Below are positions 56,536-64,000 of a DNA stretch of 64,000 nt, in pieces. The notes under the pieces are model-generated. The model did no database searches. It was given only the letters and a program-made list of their open reading frames with translations, and was not told the DNA's origin. Position 1 is the first letter of the stretch. The number at the start of each line of letters is the position of its first letter. Location: the NCBI GenBank assembly GCA_000421065.1, contig ATWD01000001.1:1054001-1118000 (forward strand). Direction: 5' to 3'. The position numbers were made by a program, and so were the translations under genes. This DNA comes from Acidobacteriaceae bacterium TAA 166. GTDB taxonomy: Bacteria; Acidobacteriota; Terriglobia; Terriglobales; Acidobacteriaceae.

Positions 56536-59500
56536 ATGAACAGATTCAGGCTCTTTGCCTGTCGCGCGATCTTCTTCGCGCTGGCAGTCCTCGTTCTGGG
56601 AATACGCGCCCAGGCACAGAATGTCTTGGGAAGCATCAGCGGAACAGTTACGGATTCGAGCGGCGCCGCCCTCTCCGGCGCTAAAGTGAGCCTTCTGAAT
56701 ACGGACCGCAACGAGGTCGTTCGCGAGACGACGACCAACGGCAGCGGATACTACACCGCGACCACGCTTCCCCTGGGAAGCTACCGGATCACGGTCAGCG
56801 CGTCGGGATTTGGGGACAAAATCTTCAACGGCGTCGTCCTGCACGTCAACGACGCTCTGACGATGAATGCCACGCTGAATCCGGGAGCGGTTGAACAGGT
56901 TCAGGTGACGGCCGACACCCTGGCGATCAATACGGAGAATGCGACGCAGGCCGGGCTGATCAGCGGGACGCAGGTGCGTGAGCTGGTTCTGTCGAGCCGC
57001 AATTACGAACAGCTAGTGGGTCTCCAGACGGGTGTGGCCTATACGGGAGGCGACCAGATCTACATTGGCAACTCGAGCCCATCCGGAGCCTCGAACTCGG
57101 TCAGCTTCTCGGTGAACGGATCGCGGACCAGCGGTAATGCATGGACCGTGGACGGCTCCGACAACGTGGACCGAGGATCGAACTCGACCTTGCTGACCTA
57201 TCCCTCGGTCGATGCGATCGCGGAGTTCAAGACGCTGCGGGGAACCTACGAGGCGGAGTTCGGGCGCAGCGCGAGCGGCCAGATTAACGTCATCACCAAG
57301 TCCGGAACCAAGGAATTTCACGGCAGCGCATACGAATTCGTCCGCAATGACATCTTCAACGCCAACGATGTTTTGAATAAGCAGCTGACCAGCCCCAGCG
57401 GAGCCGTGAGCAAGACCGTGGCGACGCCGCGCGGCGCACTGCGCTACAACGACTTCGGGTATACGGGCGGAGGTCCGGTCTGGATTCCGAAGATCTACGA
57501 CGGACGCAAGCACAACACCTTCTTCTTCTTCTCGCAGGAGATTCGGCGCGTTATCACCTACAAGCCGCTTACGCTGACCGGAGTTCCCAATCACAACGAG
57601 CGAAACGGCACCTTCAGCGCTCCGGTGTGCGCGAATACGAACGCCTCAGGAGCTTGTGCCGACGCGGGAACGACCAACGTCCCGATCACCAGTACGCTCG
57701 CCCAGGCTTATCTGAAGGACATTTATGCGAATGTGGGAGAGCCTGACGCGCAGGGAAATCTGATCACGGCTCCCCAGCGCAACATCTACAACGCCAACCA
57801 GCAGATCGTGCGCATCGATCAGCAGATCGGCCAGAAGCTGAACGTCTTCTTCCGCTTCATCAACGACTCCATTCCGACGCAGGAGCCCGGCGGTCTGTTT
57901 CAAAGCGCGGGCTATCCGGGGGTGAATACAACCAATACGAACGCCCCGGGCAAGATCTACCTGGGCCACGTGACGTATGTCTTCACACCGACGCTGCTGA
58001 TCGATGGGGGATATGCATACTCCTATGGTGCTCTTCTGAGCGACCCGGTGGGCCTGGCGGCCAATGCCAACTCGCCCGACATCAAGCCGAACCTTCCCTT
58101 CACCTCGACGCTTCCGCGCGTTCCCACCCTCACCTTCACGAACGGAACGACCGTGACAACCTACGGTCCTTATCGCGACTACAACCGCAACCATAATGTC
58201 TTCGCCAATTTAACCAAGACACTGGGCAATCACACGATCAAGACCGGATTCACTTATAACCACTACAACAAAAACGAGAACAATGCCGCGGCGAACGCAG
58301 GCAGCTTTGCCTTCTCCAACGGCAATGCCCCGAAGGGCTCGGCGGCGCAGGCGTACCAGCAGTCTTGGGCCAACTTCCTCACCGGCTTCGTCTCGACCTT
58401 TACGCAGGCTTCGACCGATGTGACGCCCAGCGTCACGGCCCAGCAGATCGAGGCTTACGTGCAGGACGACTGGAAGATCACCCGTCGCCTGACGCTCAAC
58501 CTCGGCGTGCGTTACTCCTACTTCGGGCAGCCGACCGACGCCAACCAGCAGCTGACCACCTTCGATCCGTCGATCTACGATCCATCGCAGGCTCCGGCCA
58601 TCGGGACGACCGGCCAGATCTGTGTGACCGGCGCTCCGGCCTCGGCCTGCAACGGCGTCACACCGGTTCCGGGCGTCACGCTCTCCGGAGCCATCACCAA
58701 CGGCATCAGCATCAACCATGTCAACTCGCCCTACGGCGGCCAGATTGCCCAGTCCGATACGAAGAACTTTGCTCCCCGCGTCGGCTTTGCCCTGGACGTC
58801 TTCGGGGATGGAAAGACCTCGCTGCGCGGCGGATATGGCATCGCTTACGACTCGTCGCTGTTCGGCATCTATGAGCAGAACATCTTTCAGAACCCACCCT
58901 TCGTCAATACGCCGACGATCTCGAACACCAGCTTCGATAACCCGGCGGCGATCTCGGCGAATGTGAACTACTCGGCGCAGGTGCTGCGGGCGACCTCGCC
59001 GCACTTCAGCACGCCGTATGTGCAGCAGTTCTCGCTGGGAGTGCAGCAGCAGCTCACGGGTGGCGTGGCGATGGATATCTCCTATGTTGGGAATCAGCAG
59101 GTTCATCTTCTGGGCCTGGTGGATATCAATCAGGCTCCGGTGGGAGCGTTTGCGGCGGCTAACCCGGGGGTTGCGGTGACCTCGTCGAACGTCTCGATGA
59201 TCAATGCTTATCGCCCTTACAAGGGCTATAGCGCGATCAACTCGGTTCTTCCGATCTTCTCCGGCAACTACCACTCTCTGCAGGCTTCGGCGCGTAAGGA
59301 GTGGAAGCACAGCTCGCTGATCGCGGCCAACTATACCTGGTCGCGCGCCCTGACCAACGCCAATGCCGACCGGACGGGAGCTCCGCAGATCTCCTCGGAC
59401 ACCCGGGCGGAGTATGGCCCCTCGGCAGCGGACCGCCGCCACATGTTCAACTTCAACGCAGTCTATGCCCTTCCCTTCCTCTACGAGCAGCATGGATGGA

Positions 59501-60009
59501 TGGGGCACATCCTGGGAGGCTGGGAGGTCTCGGGCCTGGGCTACTTCAACAGCGGGCTTCCGCTCAACGTCTCGACGACGAACCTCGATCCGGCCGGGGT
59601 AGGCGTCGTCTTCAGCTCCAGCACCTCGGCAGGCCGGCCCGATATGGTTGCGAATCCTAACCAGGGCACCGCCGGGAACCCGATTCACAATCGCCAGCAC
59701 TGGTTCAACCTCGACGCGTTCACCGCGGTTCCCGCGGGACAGATTCGCGGCGGCGATGCACCGCGGAATGCTGTGCAGGGACCGGGATGGTGGCGTGTTG
59801 ATACCGGACTGTTCAAAAACCTGAACATCACCGAGCGCACGCATCTGCAGTTCCGCGGGGAGGCCTTCAACCTCTTCAACCACACCAACCCCGATACGAT
59901 CAGCACCTCCAGCCTGATCAGCACGAACGGCTTTAGCTCGACGGCTGGAAATATTACCGGGTATCGCGACAAACGCATCCTTCAGCTGGGAGCGAAGTTC
60001 GTCTTCTAG
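56536..60009 (+). CDS. TonB-dependent receptor with N-terminal carboxypeptidase-regulatory domain (Oar-like)
   Basis: A 1157-residue outer-membrane protein of the large acidobacterial Oar/CarbReg receptor group. Signal peptide 1-31 (ALAVLVLGIRAQA), a CarboxypepD_reg-like beta-sandwich at about 33-115 (GSISGTVTDSSGAALSGAKV), a plug at about 120-250 (LNPGAVEQVQVTADTLA, then NGSRTSGNAWTVDGSDNVDRGSN), and a long beta-barrel ending TGYRDKRILQLGAKFVF, the aromatic C-terminal OMP signal. It probably imports large substrates such as oligosaccharides or siderophores, or binds peptides. ATG 56536 with TAGGAGA; a GTG three bases upstream is possible. No SusD-like gene is adjacent. Confidence 0.93.
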   Translation: MNRFRLFACRAIFFALAVLVLGIRAQAQNVLGSISGTVTDSSGAALSGAKVSLLNTDRNEVVRETTTNGSGYYTATTLPLGSYRITVSASGFGDKIFNGVVLHVNDALTMNATLNPGAVEQVQVTADTLAINTENATQAGLISGTQVRELVLSSRNYEQLVGLQTGVAYTGGDQIYIGNSSPSGASNSVSFSVNGSRTSGNAWTVDGSDNVDRGSNSTLLTYPSVDAIAEFKTLRGTYEAEFGRSASGQINVITKSGTKEFHGSAYEFVRNDIFNANDVLNKQLTSPSGAVSKTVATPRGALRYNDFGYTGGGPVWIPKIYDGRKHNTFFFFSQEIRRVITYKPLTLTGVPNHNERNGTFSAPVCANTNASGACADAGTTNVPITSTLAQAYLKDIYANVGEPDAQGNLITAPQRNIYNANQQIVRIDQQIGQKLNVFFRFINDSIPTQEPGGLFQSAGYPGVNTTNTNAPGKIYLGHVTYVFTPTLLIDGGYAYSYGALLSDPVGLAANANSPDIKPNLPFTSTLPRVPTLTFTNGTTVTTYGPYRDYNRNHNVFANLTKTLGNHTIKTGFTYNHYNKNENNAAANAGSFAFSNGNAPKGSAAQAYQQSWANFLTGFVSTFTQASTDVTPSVTAQQIEAYVQDDWKITRRLTLNLGVRYSYFGQPTDANQQLTTFDPSIYDPSQAPAIGTTGQICVTGAPASACNGVTPVPGVTLSGAITNGISINHVNSPYGGQIAQSDTKNFAPRVGFALDVFGDGKTSLRGGYGIAYDSSLFGIYEQNIFQNPPFVNTPTISNTSFDNPAAISANVNYSAQVLRATSPHFSTPYVQQFSLGVQQQLTGGVAMDISYVGNQQVHLLGLVDINQAPVGAFAAANPGVAVTSSNVSMINAYRPYKGYSAINSVLPIFSGNYHSLQASARKEWKHSSLIAANYTWSRALTNANADRTGAPQISSDTRAEYGPSAADRRHMFNFNAVYALPFLYEQHGWMGHILGGWEVSGLGYFNSGLPLNVSTTNLDPAGVGVVFSSSTSAGRPDMVANPNQGTAGNPIHNRQHWFNLDAFTAVPAGQIRGGDAPRNAVQGPGWWRVDTGLFKNLNITERTHLQFRGEAFNLFNHTNPDTISTSSLISTNGFSSTAGNITGYRDKRILQLGAKFVF

Positions 60010-60074
60010 AAGGAAGATGGCCTGCAGGCCGGGCCCACTGCGCGTGGGCCCGCGGCAGCGCCTGTCTTCTATTC
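60010..60074. repeat. Dispersed palindromic element, short copy L
   Basis: GAAGATGGCCTGCAGGCCGGGCCCACTGCGCGTGGGCCCG and GCGGCAGCGCCTGTCTTC: the complete short form, in the opposite direction to copy G. It lies immediately after the stop codon of the TonB-dependent receptor gene. Confidence 0.8.
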
Positions 60075-60229
60075 CCCGTTTAATGCAACATCTTGCCGTT
60101 AGAAACCCGAACCAAGCCATAGACTGCCTGGATCTGCTGCGCTTTTTGAACGACAGGTAAAATAAGAGGGTTGTATCAAACCCCGCGGGCAGCCCTGTCT
60201 GCTGCCTGGTCTCAAAAAAGGAGCTTCAT

Positions 60230-61399
60230 TTGGCTACACGCGAGCGTTTCCTCTTCACCAGCGAGTCTGTCACCGAGGGTCACCCCGACAAGATCGCCGA
60301 TCAGATCTCTGACGCCATCCTCGATGCCTGCCTTGCGCAGGACCCCTACAGCCGCGTAGCCTGCGAGACCCTGACCTGCACGGGCCTGGTGGTCATCGCC
60401 GGCGAGATCACTACCAAGGCTTATGTCGATTTTCAGAGTCTGGTCCGCGGCACCGTCGCCGCCATCGGATACGACAATGCCCTCTACGGCTTCGACTCGA
60501 ATACCTGCGCGGTCATCTCGACCATCAACAAACAGTCCGGTGATATCGCCATGGGCGTAGATACGGGCGGAGCGGGCGACCAGGGCATGATGTTCGGCTA
60601 TGCCACCAACGAGACCCCCGAACTGATGCCGACTCCCATCTCGCTGGCGCACCGCCTCGCGCTGAAGCTCAGCGAGGTTCGCAAGGACGGCACCATGTCG
60701 TACCTTCGCCCCGACGGCAAGAGCCAGGTCACGGTGGAGTACGACTCCAACCACAGGCCGGTGCGCGTCGATGCGGTGGTCATCTCGACCCAGCACGCCG
60801 AGACCGTCTCCAACGAGGAGCTGCGCGGAGACATTCTGAAGAACGTCATCCAAGCGGTCATTCCCGCCAAGTTGCTCGATGAGAACACCAAGTACCACAT
60901 CAATCCGACCGGACGCTTCGTTGTGGGCGGGCCGATGGGAGACACTGGCCTGACCGGACGCAAGATCATCGTCGACACCTACGGAGGCATGGGCCGTCAC
61001 GGCGGCGGAGCTTTCAGCGGCAAGGACGCCACCAAGGTGGACCGTTCGGCCGCCTACATGGCCCGCTACGTCGCCAAGAACATCGTTGCCGCCGGCCTGG
61101 CCGACCGCTGCGAGGTTCAGCTGGCCTATGCGATCGGCGTTGCCGAGCCGGTCAGCGTTCTGGTGGATACCTTCGGCACCGGCAAGGTAGATGAGACCCA
61201 GCTCGAGCAGCTGGTTCGCAAGAACTTCACGCTCACGCCGAAGGGGATTATCGAGACCCTGCAGCTGCGCCGTCCCATCTTCAAGGCGACCGCCGCCTAC
61301 GGCCACTTCGGCCGCACCGGCGAGAGCTTTACCTGGGAGAAGACGGACAAGGCTGCCGTCCTCAAGGAGCAGGCTCTCGCGGTCGCCGCAACGAAGTAA
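60230..61399 (+). CDS. metK: S-adenosylmethionine synthetase
   Basis: Makes S-adenosylmethionine from methionine and ATP in the cytoplasm. 389 residues. Blocks: [83 protein letters not shown]. The start TTG at 60230 is chosen since AAGGAG lies upstream at good spacing and it fits the family start. I saw no recognisable SAM-riboswitch motif in the 150 bases upstream. Single gene with its own terminator-like hairpin. Confidence 0.97.
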   Translation: MATRERFLFTSESVTEGHPDKIADQISDAILDACLAQDPYSRVACETLTCTGLVVIAGEITTKAYVDFQSLVRGTVAAIGYDNALYGFDSNTCAVISTINKQSGDIAMGVDTGGAGDQGMMFGYATNETPELMPTPISLAHRLALKLSEVRKDGTMSYLRPDGKSQVTVEYDSNHRPVRVDAVVISTQHAETVSNEELRGDILKNVIQAVIPAKLLDENTKYHINPTGRFVVGGPMGDTGLTGRKIIVDTYGGMGRHGGGAFSGKDATKVDRSAAYMARYVAKNIVAAGLADRCEVQLAYAIGVAEPVSVLVDTFGTGKVDETQLEQLVRKNFTLTPKGIIETLQLRRPIFKATAAYGHFGRTGESFTWEKTDKAAVLKEQALAVAATK

Positions 61400-61440
61400 G
61401 CTGTTCTATTACCTGCACGAAACCTGCACGAAGAAACGAA

Positions 61441-61474
61441 GGGCCAGGCCGCACGGCTTGGCCCCTTCCCTTTT
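61441..61474 (+). terminator. Hairpin after metK
   Basis: GGGCCAGGCC pairs with GGCTTGGCCC (61441-61464, loop GCAC), followed by CTTCCCTTTTG. One mismatch in the stem; it is a likely metK terminator. Confidence 0.7.
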
Positions 61475-61540
61475 GCGCCGCGCAAATACCACGCACCTCA
61501 CGCAACCGCCGATTCACCCCATGCATCGAAACAGGTTCCT

Positions 61541-62461
61541 ATGCTGATCCGGTCGGAGTTCGATATCCAATTTCAGCTTCCAGCGTCCACAGCCATCCTC
61601 GCGCTGATGCGGCTGCATTGGTCGCTGGCCGCTACTCATGTACAGCCGGAGTCCATTCGCATCGAGCATACCAGTGGGGAGACCAAGTGCGAGCTGTCAC
61701 CCGACGAGTACCTGGACGGATTCGGGAACCGCAGTTTCCGGCTTCGTGTGCCCGCGGGAGAGGTAAGGTTCTCGGGTATCAGCCTGGTGCGTGTAGGCGA
61801 CGGCTTCGATGAGGCGGGCACGGACGCGGCTCAGCACCCAATCGAGGATCTGCCCTACGATGTGCTGCCGTTCCTTCTGAGCAGCCGCTACTGCGAGCTG
61901 GACCGGCTCTCGCAGATCGCATGCGACCTCTTCTCCTCTTTTCCCGAGGGATGGGAGCGGGCGGTCGCGATCCGCGACTGGGTTCACGATCATGTGCAGT
62001 TCAACTACATGACGGCTCGCTCCACCAAGACGGCGCTCGATGTCTTCACGGAGAGGGTGGGCGTCTGCCGGGACTTTCAGCATCTTGCGATCACGCTGAC
62101 CCGTGCGATGAATATCCCGGCGCGGTATGCGACAGGATATCTTGGCGACATTCGAATTCCCTATAGCGGTCCTGGAGATTTCAGCGCATGGTACGAGGTC
62201 TTTCTCGGCGGCCGCTGGTGGACGATGGATGCGCGCCATAATGTTCCTCGCAGAGGTCGCCTGCTGATGGCGACGGGACGCGACGCCACCGATGTTGCGA
62301 TTACGACCAGCTTCGGAGCCGCCAATCTGAAGCACTTCTTCGTCGAGAGCAACGAGGTGGACGAGGCAGGCAACCGGGTTTCGCTGCCGGTGTCCCTGAC
62401 CTCGCCAGCAGTAGAGACGACGGCAGCCGATATGGGCGGCCCTCTTAGCCCGCTACTTTGA
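61541..62461 (+). CDS. Transglutaminase-like protein with an altered catalytic site
   Basis: 306 residues with an N-terminal beta-rich region and a transglutaminase-like core (about 120-240). Catalytic Cys176 is in GVCRDFQHLAI and Asp230 in WWTMDARHN, but the usual catalytic histidine position reads DFSAWYEVFL (Ser215 instead of His). Members with this change are known as a recurring subgroup, so it may use another residue or be non-catalytic. The family cuts or links peptide bonds, or acts as a scaffold. The gene follows metK by about 140 bases; the next gene (ada) starts 49 bases later. Confidence 0.8.
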   Translation: MLIRSEFDIQFQLPASTAILALMRLHWSLAATHVQPESIRIEHTSGETKCELSPDEYLDGFGNRSFRLRVPAGEVRFSGISLVRVGDGFDEAGTDAAQHPIEDLPYDVLPFLLSSRYCELDRLSQIACDLFSSFPEGWERAVAIRDWVHDHVQFNYMTARSTKTALDVFTERVGVCRDFQHLAITLTRAMNIPARYATGYLGDIRIPYSGPGDFSAWYEVFLGGRWWTMDARHNVPRRGRLLMATGRDATDVAITTSFGAANLKHFFVESNEVDEAGNRVSLPVSLTSPAVETTAADMGGPLSPLL

Positions 62462-62510
62462 ACGAACAAAACGGAGTGTAGGCTTCGTCGCGAACAGCGA
62501 AGATACAGGC

Positions 62511-63617
62511 ATGGCAACCTCCGCAGACAAGATCGCCGACATCCTCTCCGGCCGACAGTGGCAGCAGGTTCTGGAACGCGACCCGAAGGCCGACGGCAGC
62601 TTCTTCTATGCCGTTCGTTCGACCGGGATCGTATGCCGTCCCACCTGTCCCAGCCGTCGACCTTCGCGAACCAACGTCCGGTTTTTCCCGACGCTGGCCG
62701 AGGCGATGGATGCCGGTTTTCGCCCCTGCAGGCGATGCCATCCAGAACGCACTGTTCCGGCGGCCGATCCCCAGGCCAAGGCAGTCGCCCGCGCCGCCCG
62801 TTATCTCGAGCAGCACAGGAGCGAACGCGTCACCACGGGCGAGCTCGCCCAGGCCGCAGGGATCCACCGGCTAACCCTTCACCGCGCCTTCAGACGCATC
62901 TTCGGGGTCAGCCCCGCGCAGTATGCACGGCAGCAGCGCCTGAAGACCTTCGACAGAAATATCAGGGAGTCCACCATGCGAGTTACGGATGCAATCTACG
63001 ATGCAGGCTTCGGATCGAGCAGCCGGCTGTATGAGAACAGCGGCGCCAAGCTGGGCATGACCCCGCGCGATATGCGCAACGGAGCCCATGGCATCACCGT
63101 TCGCTACACCACCGCCGCGAGTCCTCTGGGAAGAATGTTGGTCGCCGCCACCGACAAGGGCATCTGCACTATCGCCTTCGGCGAGGACGACGATGAGATC
63201 TTCGAGGTACTCCACAAGCGTTTTCCCAACGCCGAGCTGAAGCAGGAGACCCGAGAGACGCAGCAGACGGGCTGGCTCGCCGAGGCGGTCGAGTTCATCA
63301 CCAACCAGATGAGCGAAAACCCCACCGCGGCCAGGTTTCCGCTGGACGTTCGCGCCACAGCCTTTCAGCAACGGGTCTGGCAGGCACTGCGCGAGATTCC
63401 GCGTGGGGAGACGCGCAGCTACTCGCAGCTGGCAGCCGAGCTGGGCGACCCTAAAGCCACACGCGCCGTGGCCGGAGCCTGCGCGACCAACCCCGTCGCG
63501 GTCATCGTTCCCTGCCATCGCGTGGTCGGCAAGAACGGGGCGCTGACTGGCTTCCGCTGGGGCACGGAACGGAAGCGGAGGCTGCTGGAAGCCGAGAAGG
63601 CTCCGCTGGTCTCGTAA
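62511..63617 (+). CDS. ada: Ada: bifunctional DNA-repair methyltransferase and transcriptional regulator
   Basis: Repairs alkylated DNA and switches on the adaptive response. 368 residues: an N-terminal zinc domain with four Cys (42, 46, 73, 76; CRPTC and CRRCHPE) that takes a methyl from phosphotriesters; an AraC-type HTH at about 95-185 (GIHRLTLHRAFRRIFGVSPAQY); and a C-terminal O6-methylguanine methyltransferase domain with the active PCHRVVG (Cys335) and FRWGTERKRRLLEAE. The full three-domain set means a complete Ada. A perfect hairpin follows the stop codon. Expression is normally autoinduced by methylated Ada; no box was looked for beyond the short upstream gap. Confidence 0.95.
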   Translation: MATSADKIADILSGRQWQQVLERDPKADGSFFYAVRSTGIVCRPTCPSRRPSRTNVRFFPTLAEAMDAGFRPCRRCHPERTVPAADPQAKAVARAARYLEQHRSERVTTGELAQAAGIHRLTLHRAFRRIFGVSPAQYARQQRLKTFDRNIRESTMRVTDAIYDAGFGSSSRLYENSGAKLGMTPRDMRNGAHGITVRYTTAASPLGRMLVAATDKGICTIAFGEDDDEIFEVLHKRFPNAELKQETRETQQTGWLAEAVEFITNQMSENPTAARFPLDVRATAFQQRVWQALREIPRGETRSYSQLAAELGDPKATRAVAGACATNPVAVIVPCHRVVGKNGALTGFRWGTERKRRLLEAEKAPLVS

Positions 63618-63620
63618 CTG

Positions 63621-63656
63621 GCGAAGGAGCCGCCTTGTGCGGCTCCTTCGCTAAAG
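63621..63656 (+). terminator. Hairpin terminator after ada
   Basis: GCGAAGGAGCCG (63621-63632) pairs perfectly with CGGCTCCTTCGC (63640-63651), loop CCTTGTG, followed by TAAAG. No T-tract of length, so moderate. Confidence 0.65.
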
Positions 63657-63677
63657 GGATATCGAAATTGTTAGAAT

Positions 63678-63838
63678 CCATGGCCTACCGGCTGGGCCCA
63701 CTACGCGTGGGGCGCACCCTTCGTGACGTGTGCGCTCCCTTCGGGGTGGGCCTCCCGTTGGTCGCTCGCGCCGACCAGCGGGAGGCCCATGCCGGAGGGA
63801 GCATACGCGCGTTACGAAGGATGCGCTGCCGTCGCAGT
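63678..63838. repeat. Dispersed palindromic element, composite copy M
   Basis: ATGGCCTACCGGCTGGGCCCACTACGCGTGGGGCG, then CCTTCGTGACGTG near 63718 and CGCGTTACGAAGG near 63808, a CGTTGGTCGC block, and GATGCGCTGCC at the end. Shortened inner arms compared with copies B, H and J. It lies between ada and the end of the final gene. Confidence 0.75.
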
Positions 63839-63843
63839 AGCGC

Positions 63844-64000
63844 TCAGGCTCCGTTTTCCAGCCCAAGCTCCTCAGCTCTCTCCTGCATTGCCCGCAGGCA
63901 ATTCGCAAGATGCTCTTCGAGAGGAACTCCTAACAACTCCGCCCCTGCGGTGATGTCTTCTCGCTTGACGGCACGAGCGAAGGCCTTGTCCTTCATCTTC
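63844..64000 (-). CDS. C-terminal end of a probable HD-domain hydrolase, truncated by the window edge
   Basis: The last 52 codons of a minus-strand gene running off the right edge (reads KMKDKAFARAVKREDITAGAEL, then LGVPLEEHLANCLRAMQERAEELGLENGA and a stop). The pattern ...AFARAVxREDIxxGAxxLGVxLxEHxANCxRAM resembles the C-terminus of predicted HD-superfamily hydrolases; the catalytic HD residues would be outside the window. The 5' part must be checked in neighbouring sequence. Confidence 0.45.
   Translation of the reverse strand, partial: KMKDKAFARAVKREDITAGAELLGVPLEEHLANCLRAMQERAEELGLENGA

Noticed and set aside
60076..60229. Possible SAM riboswitch upstream of metK
   Set aside because: No known SAM-riboswitch core was visible in the 150-base gap; only weak hairpins and the ribosome binding site were seen.

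Overview
The window looks like chromosomal DNA of an acidobacterium, most likely class Terriglobia (a Granulicella/Edaphobacter/Terriglobus-like lineage). The evidence is: a high-GC genome; an Oar-like TonB-dependent receptor with an N-terminal carboxypeptidase-regulatory domain; a long B12-dependent ribonucleotide reductase; a YXWGXW-repeat protein and a DUF4188 protein; and many palindromic intergenic repeats. The genus is inferred, not proven. No rRNA or tRNA gene and no CRISPR array was seen.

Layout. 1-8.6 kb (minus strand): 5' part of an Lhr-type helicase, kdsC, a YXWGXW protein, a zinc-ribbon protein, an ABC exporter pair and a Bcr/CflA MFS pump. 9-11.8 kb: Tat-exported membrane dipeptidase, DUF4188 protein, a ParDE toxin-antitoxin pair with an operator palindrome. 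11.8-15.5 kb: adenosylcobalamin-dependent ribonucleotide reductase with a good promoter and a long leader. 16.2-25.4 kb: a frameshifted LuxR-type regulator, an HNH protein, a Dabb protein, a peroxiredoxin-like protein, a beta-carbonic anhydrase overlapping a bestrophin-type channel, CorA, an M1 peptidase, a PIN toxin with a damaged antitoxin, and a LolD-like ATPase. 26.3-31.4 kb: the most interesting region, described below. 31.4-34.4 kb: a candidate small RNA, a hypothetical protein, acpS and a polytopic glycosyltransferase-like protein. 34.4-40.6 kb: rplM-rpsI, rpsB-tsf, an rtcB pseudogene, ccmC/ccmD-like genes, pyrH. 40.6-55.5 kb: two acyltransferases, three tandem beta-propeller lipoproteins, an M13 peptidase, an MCE protein, a GT39-like transferase, a MacB/FtsX-type permease and a large polytopic membrane protein. 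55.8-64 kb: a RodZ-like protein, four 20-bp tandem repeats, the TonB-dependent receptor, metK, a transglutaminase-like protein, ada, and the end of a probable HD-domain hydrolase.

The best candidate for an undescribed system is 26.36-31.38 kb: a perfect sigma-54-type promoter followed by four co-directional genes. They encode (1) a 681-aa secreted Ser/Asn/Ala-rich protein with one Gly/Asn-rich module at each end, (2) a small secreted Asn-rich protein, (3) a stand-alone periplasmic C39 cysteine peptidase, and (4) an outer-membrane beta-barrel with an N-terminal coiled coil. This matches the parts list of the Pseudomonas Fap functional-amyloid system (FapC, FapB, FapD, FapF) in a reduced form. 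Both candidate substrates carry a double-glycine-leader-like motif just after the signal peptide, which suggests how the C39 peptidase could process them.

A second theme is a family of at least 13 dispersed intergenic palindromic elements (about 40-60 bp short forms and about 240 bp composite forms), many abutting gene ends, one apparently supplying the C-terminus of the HNH protein. A different repeat family seems to have been absorbed in frame into the ribonucleotide reductase.
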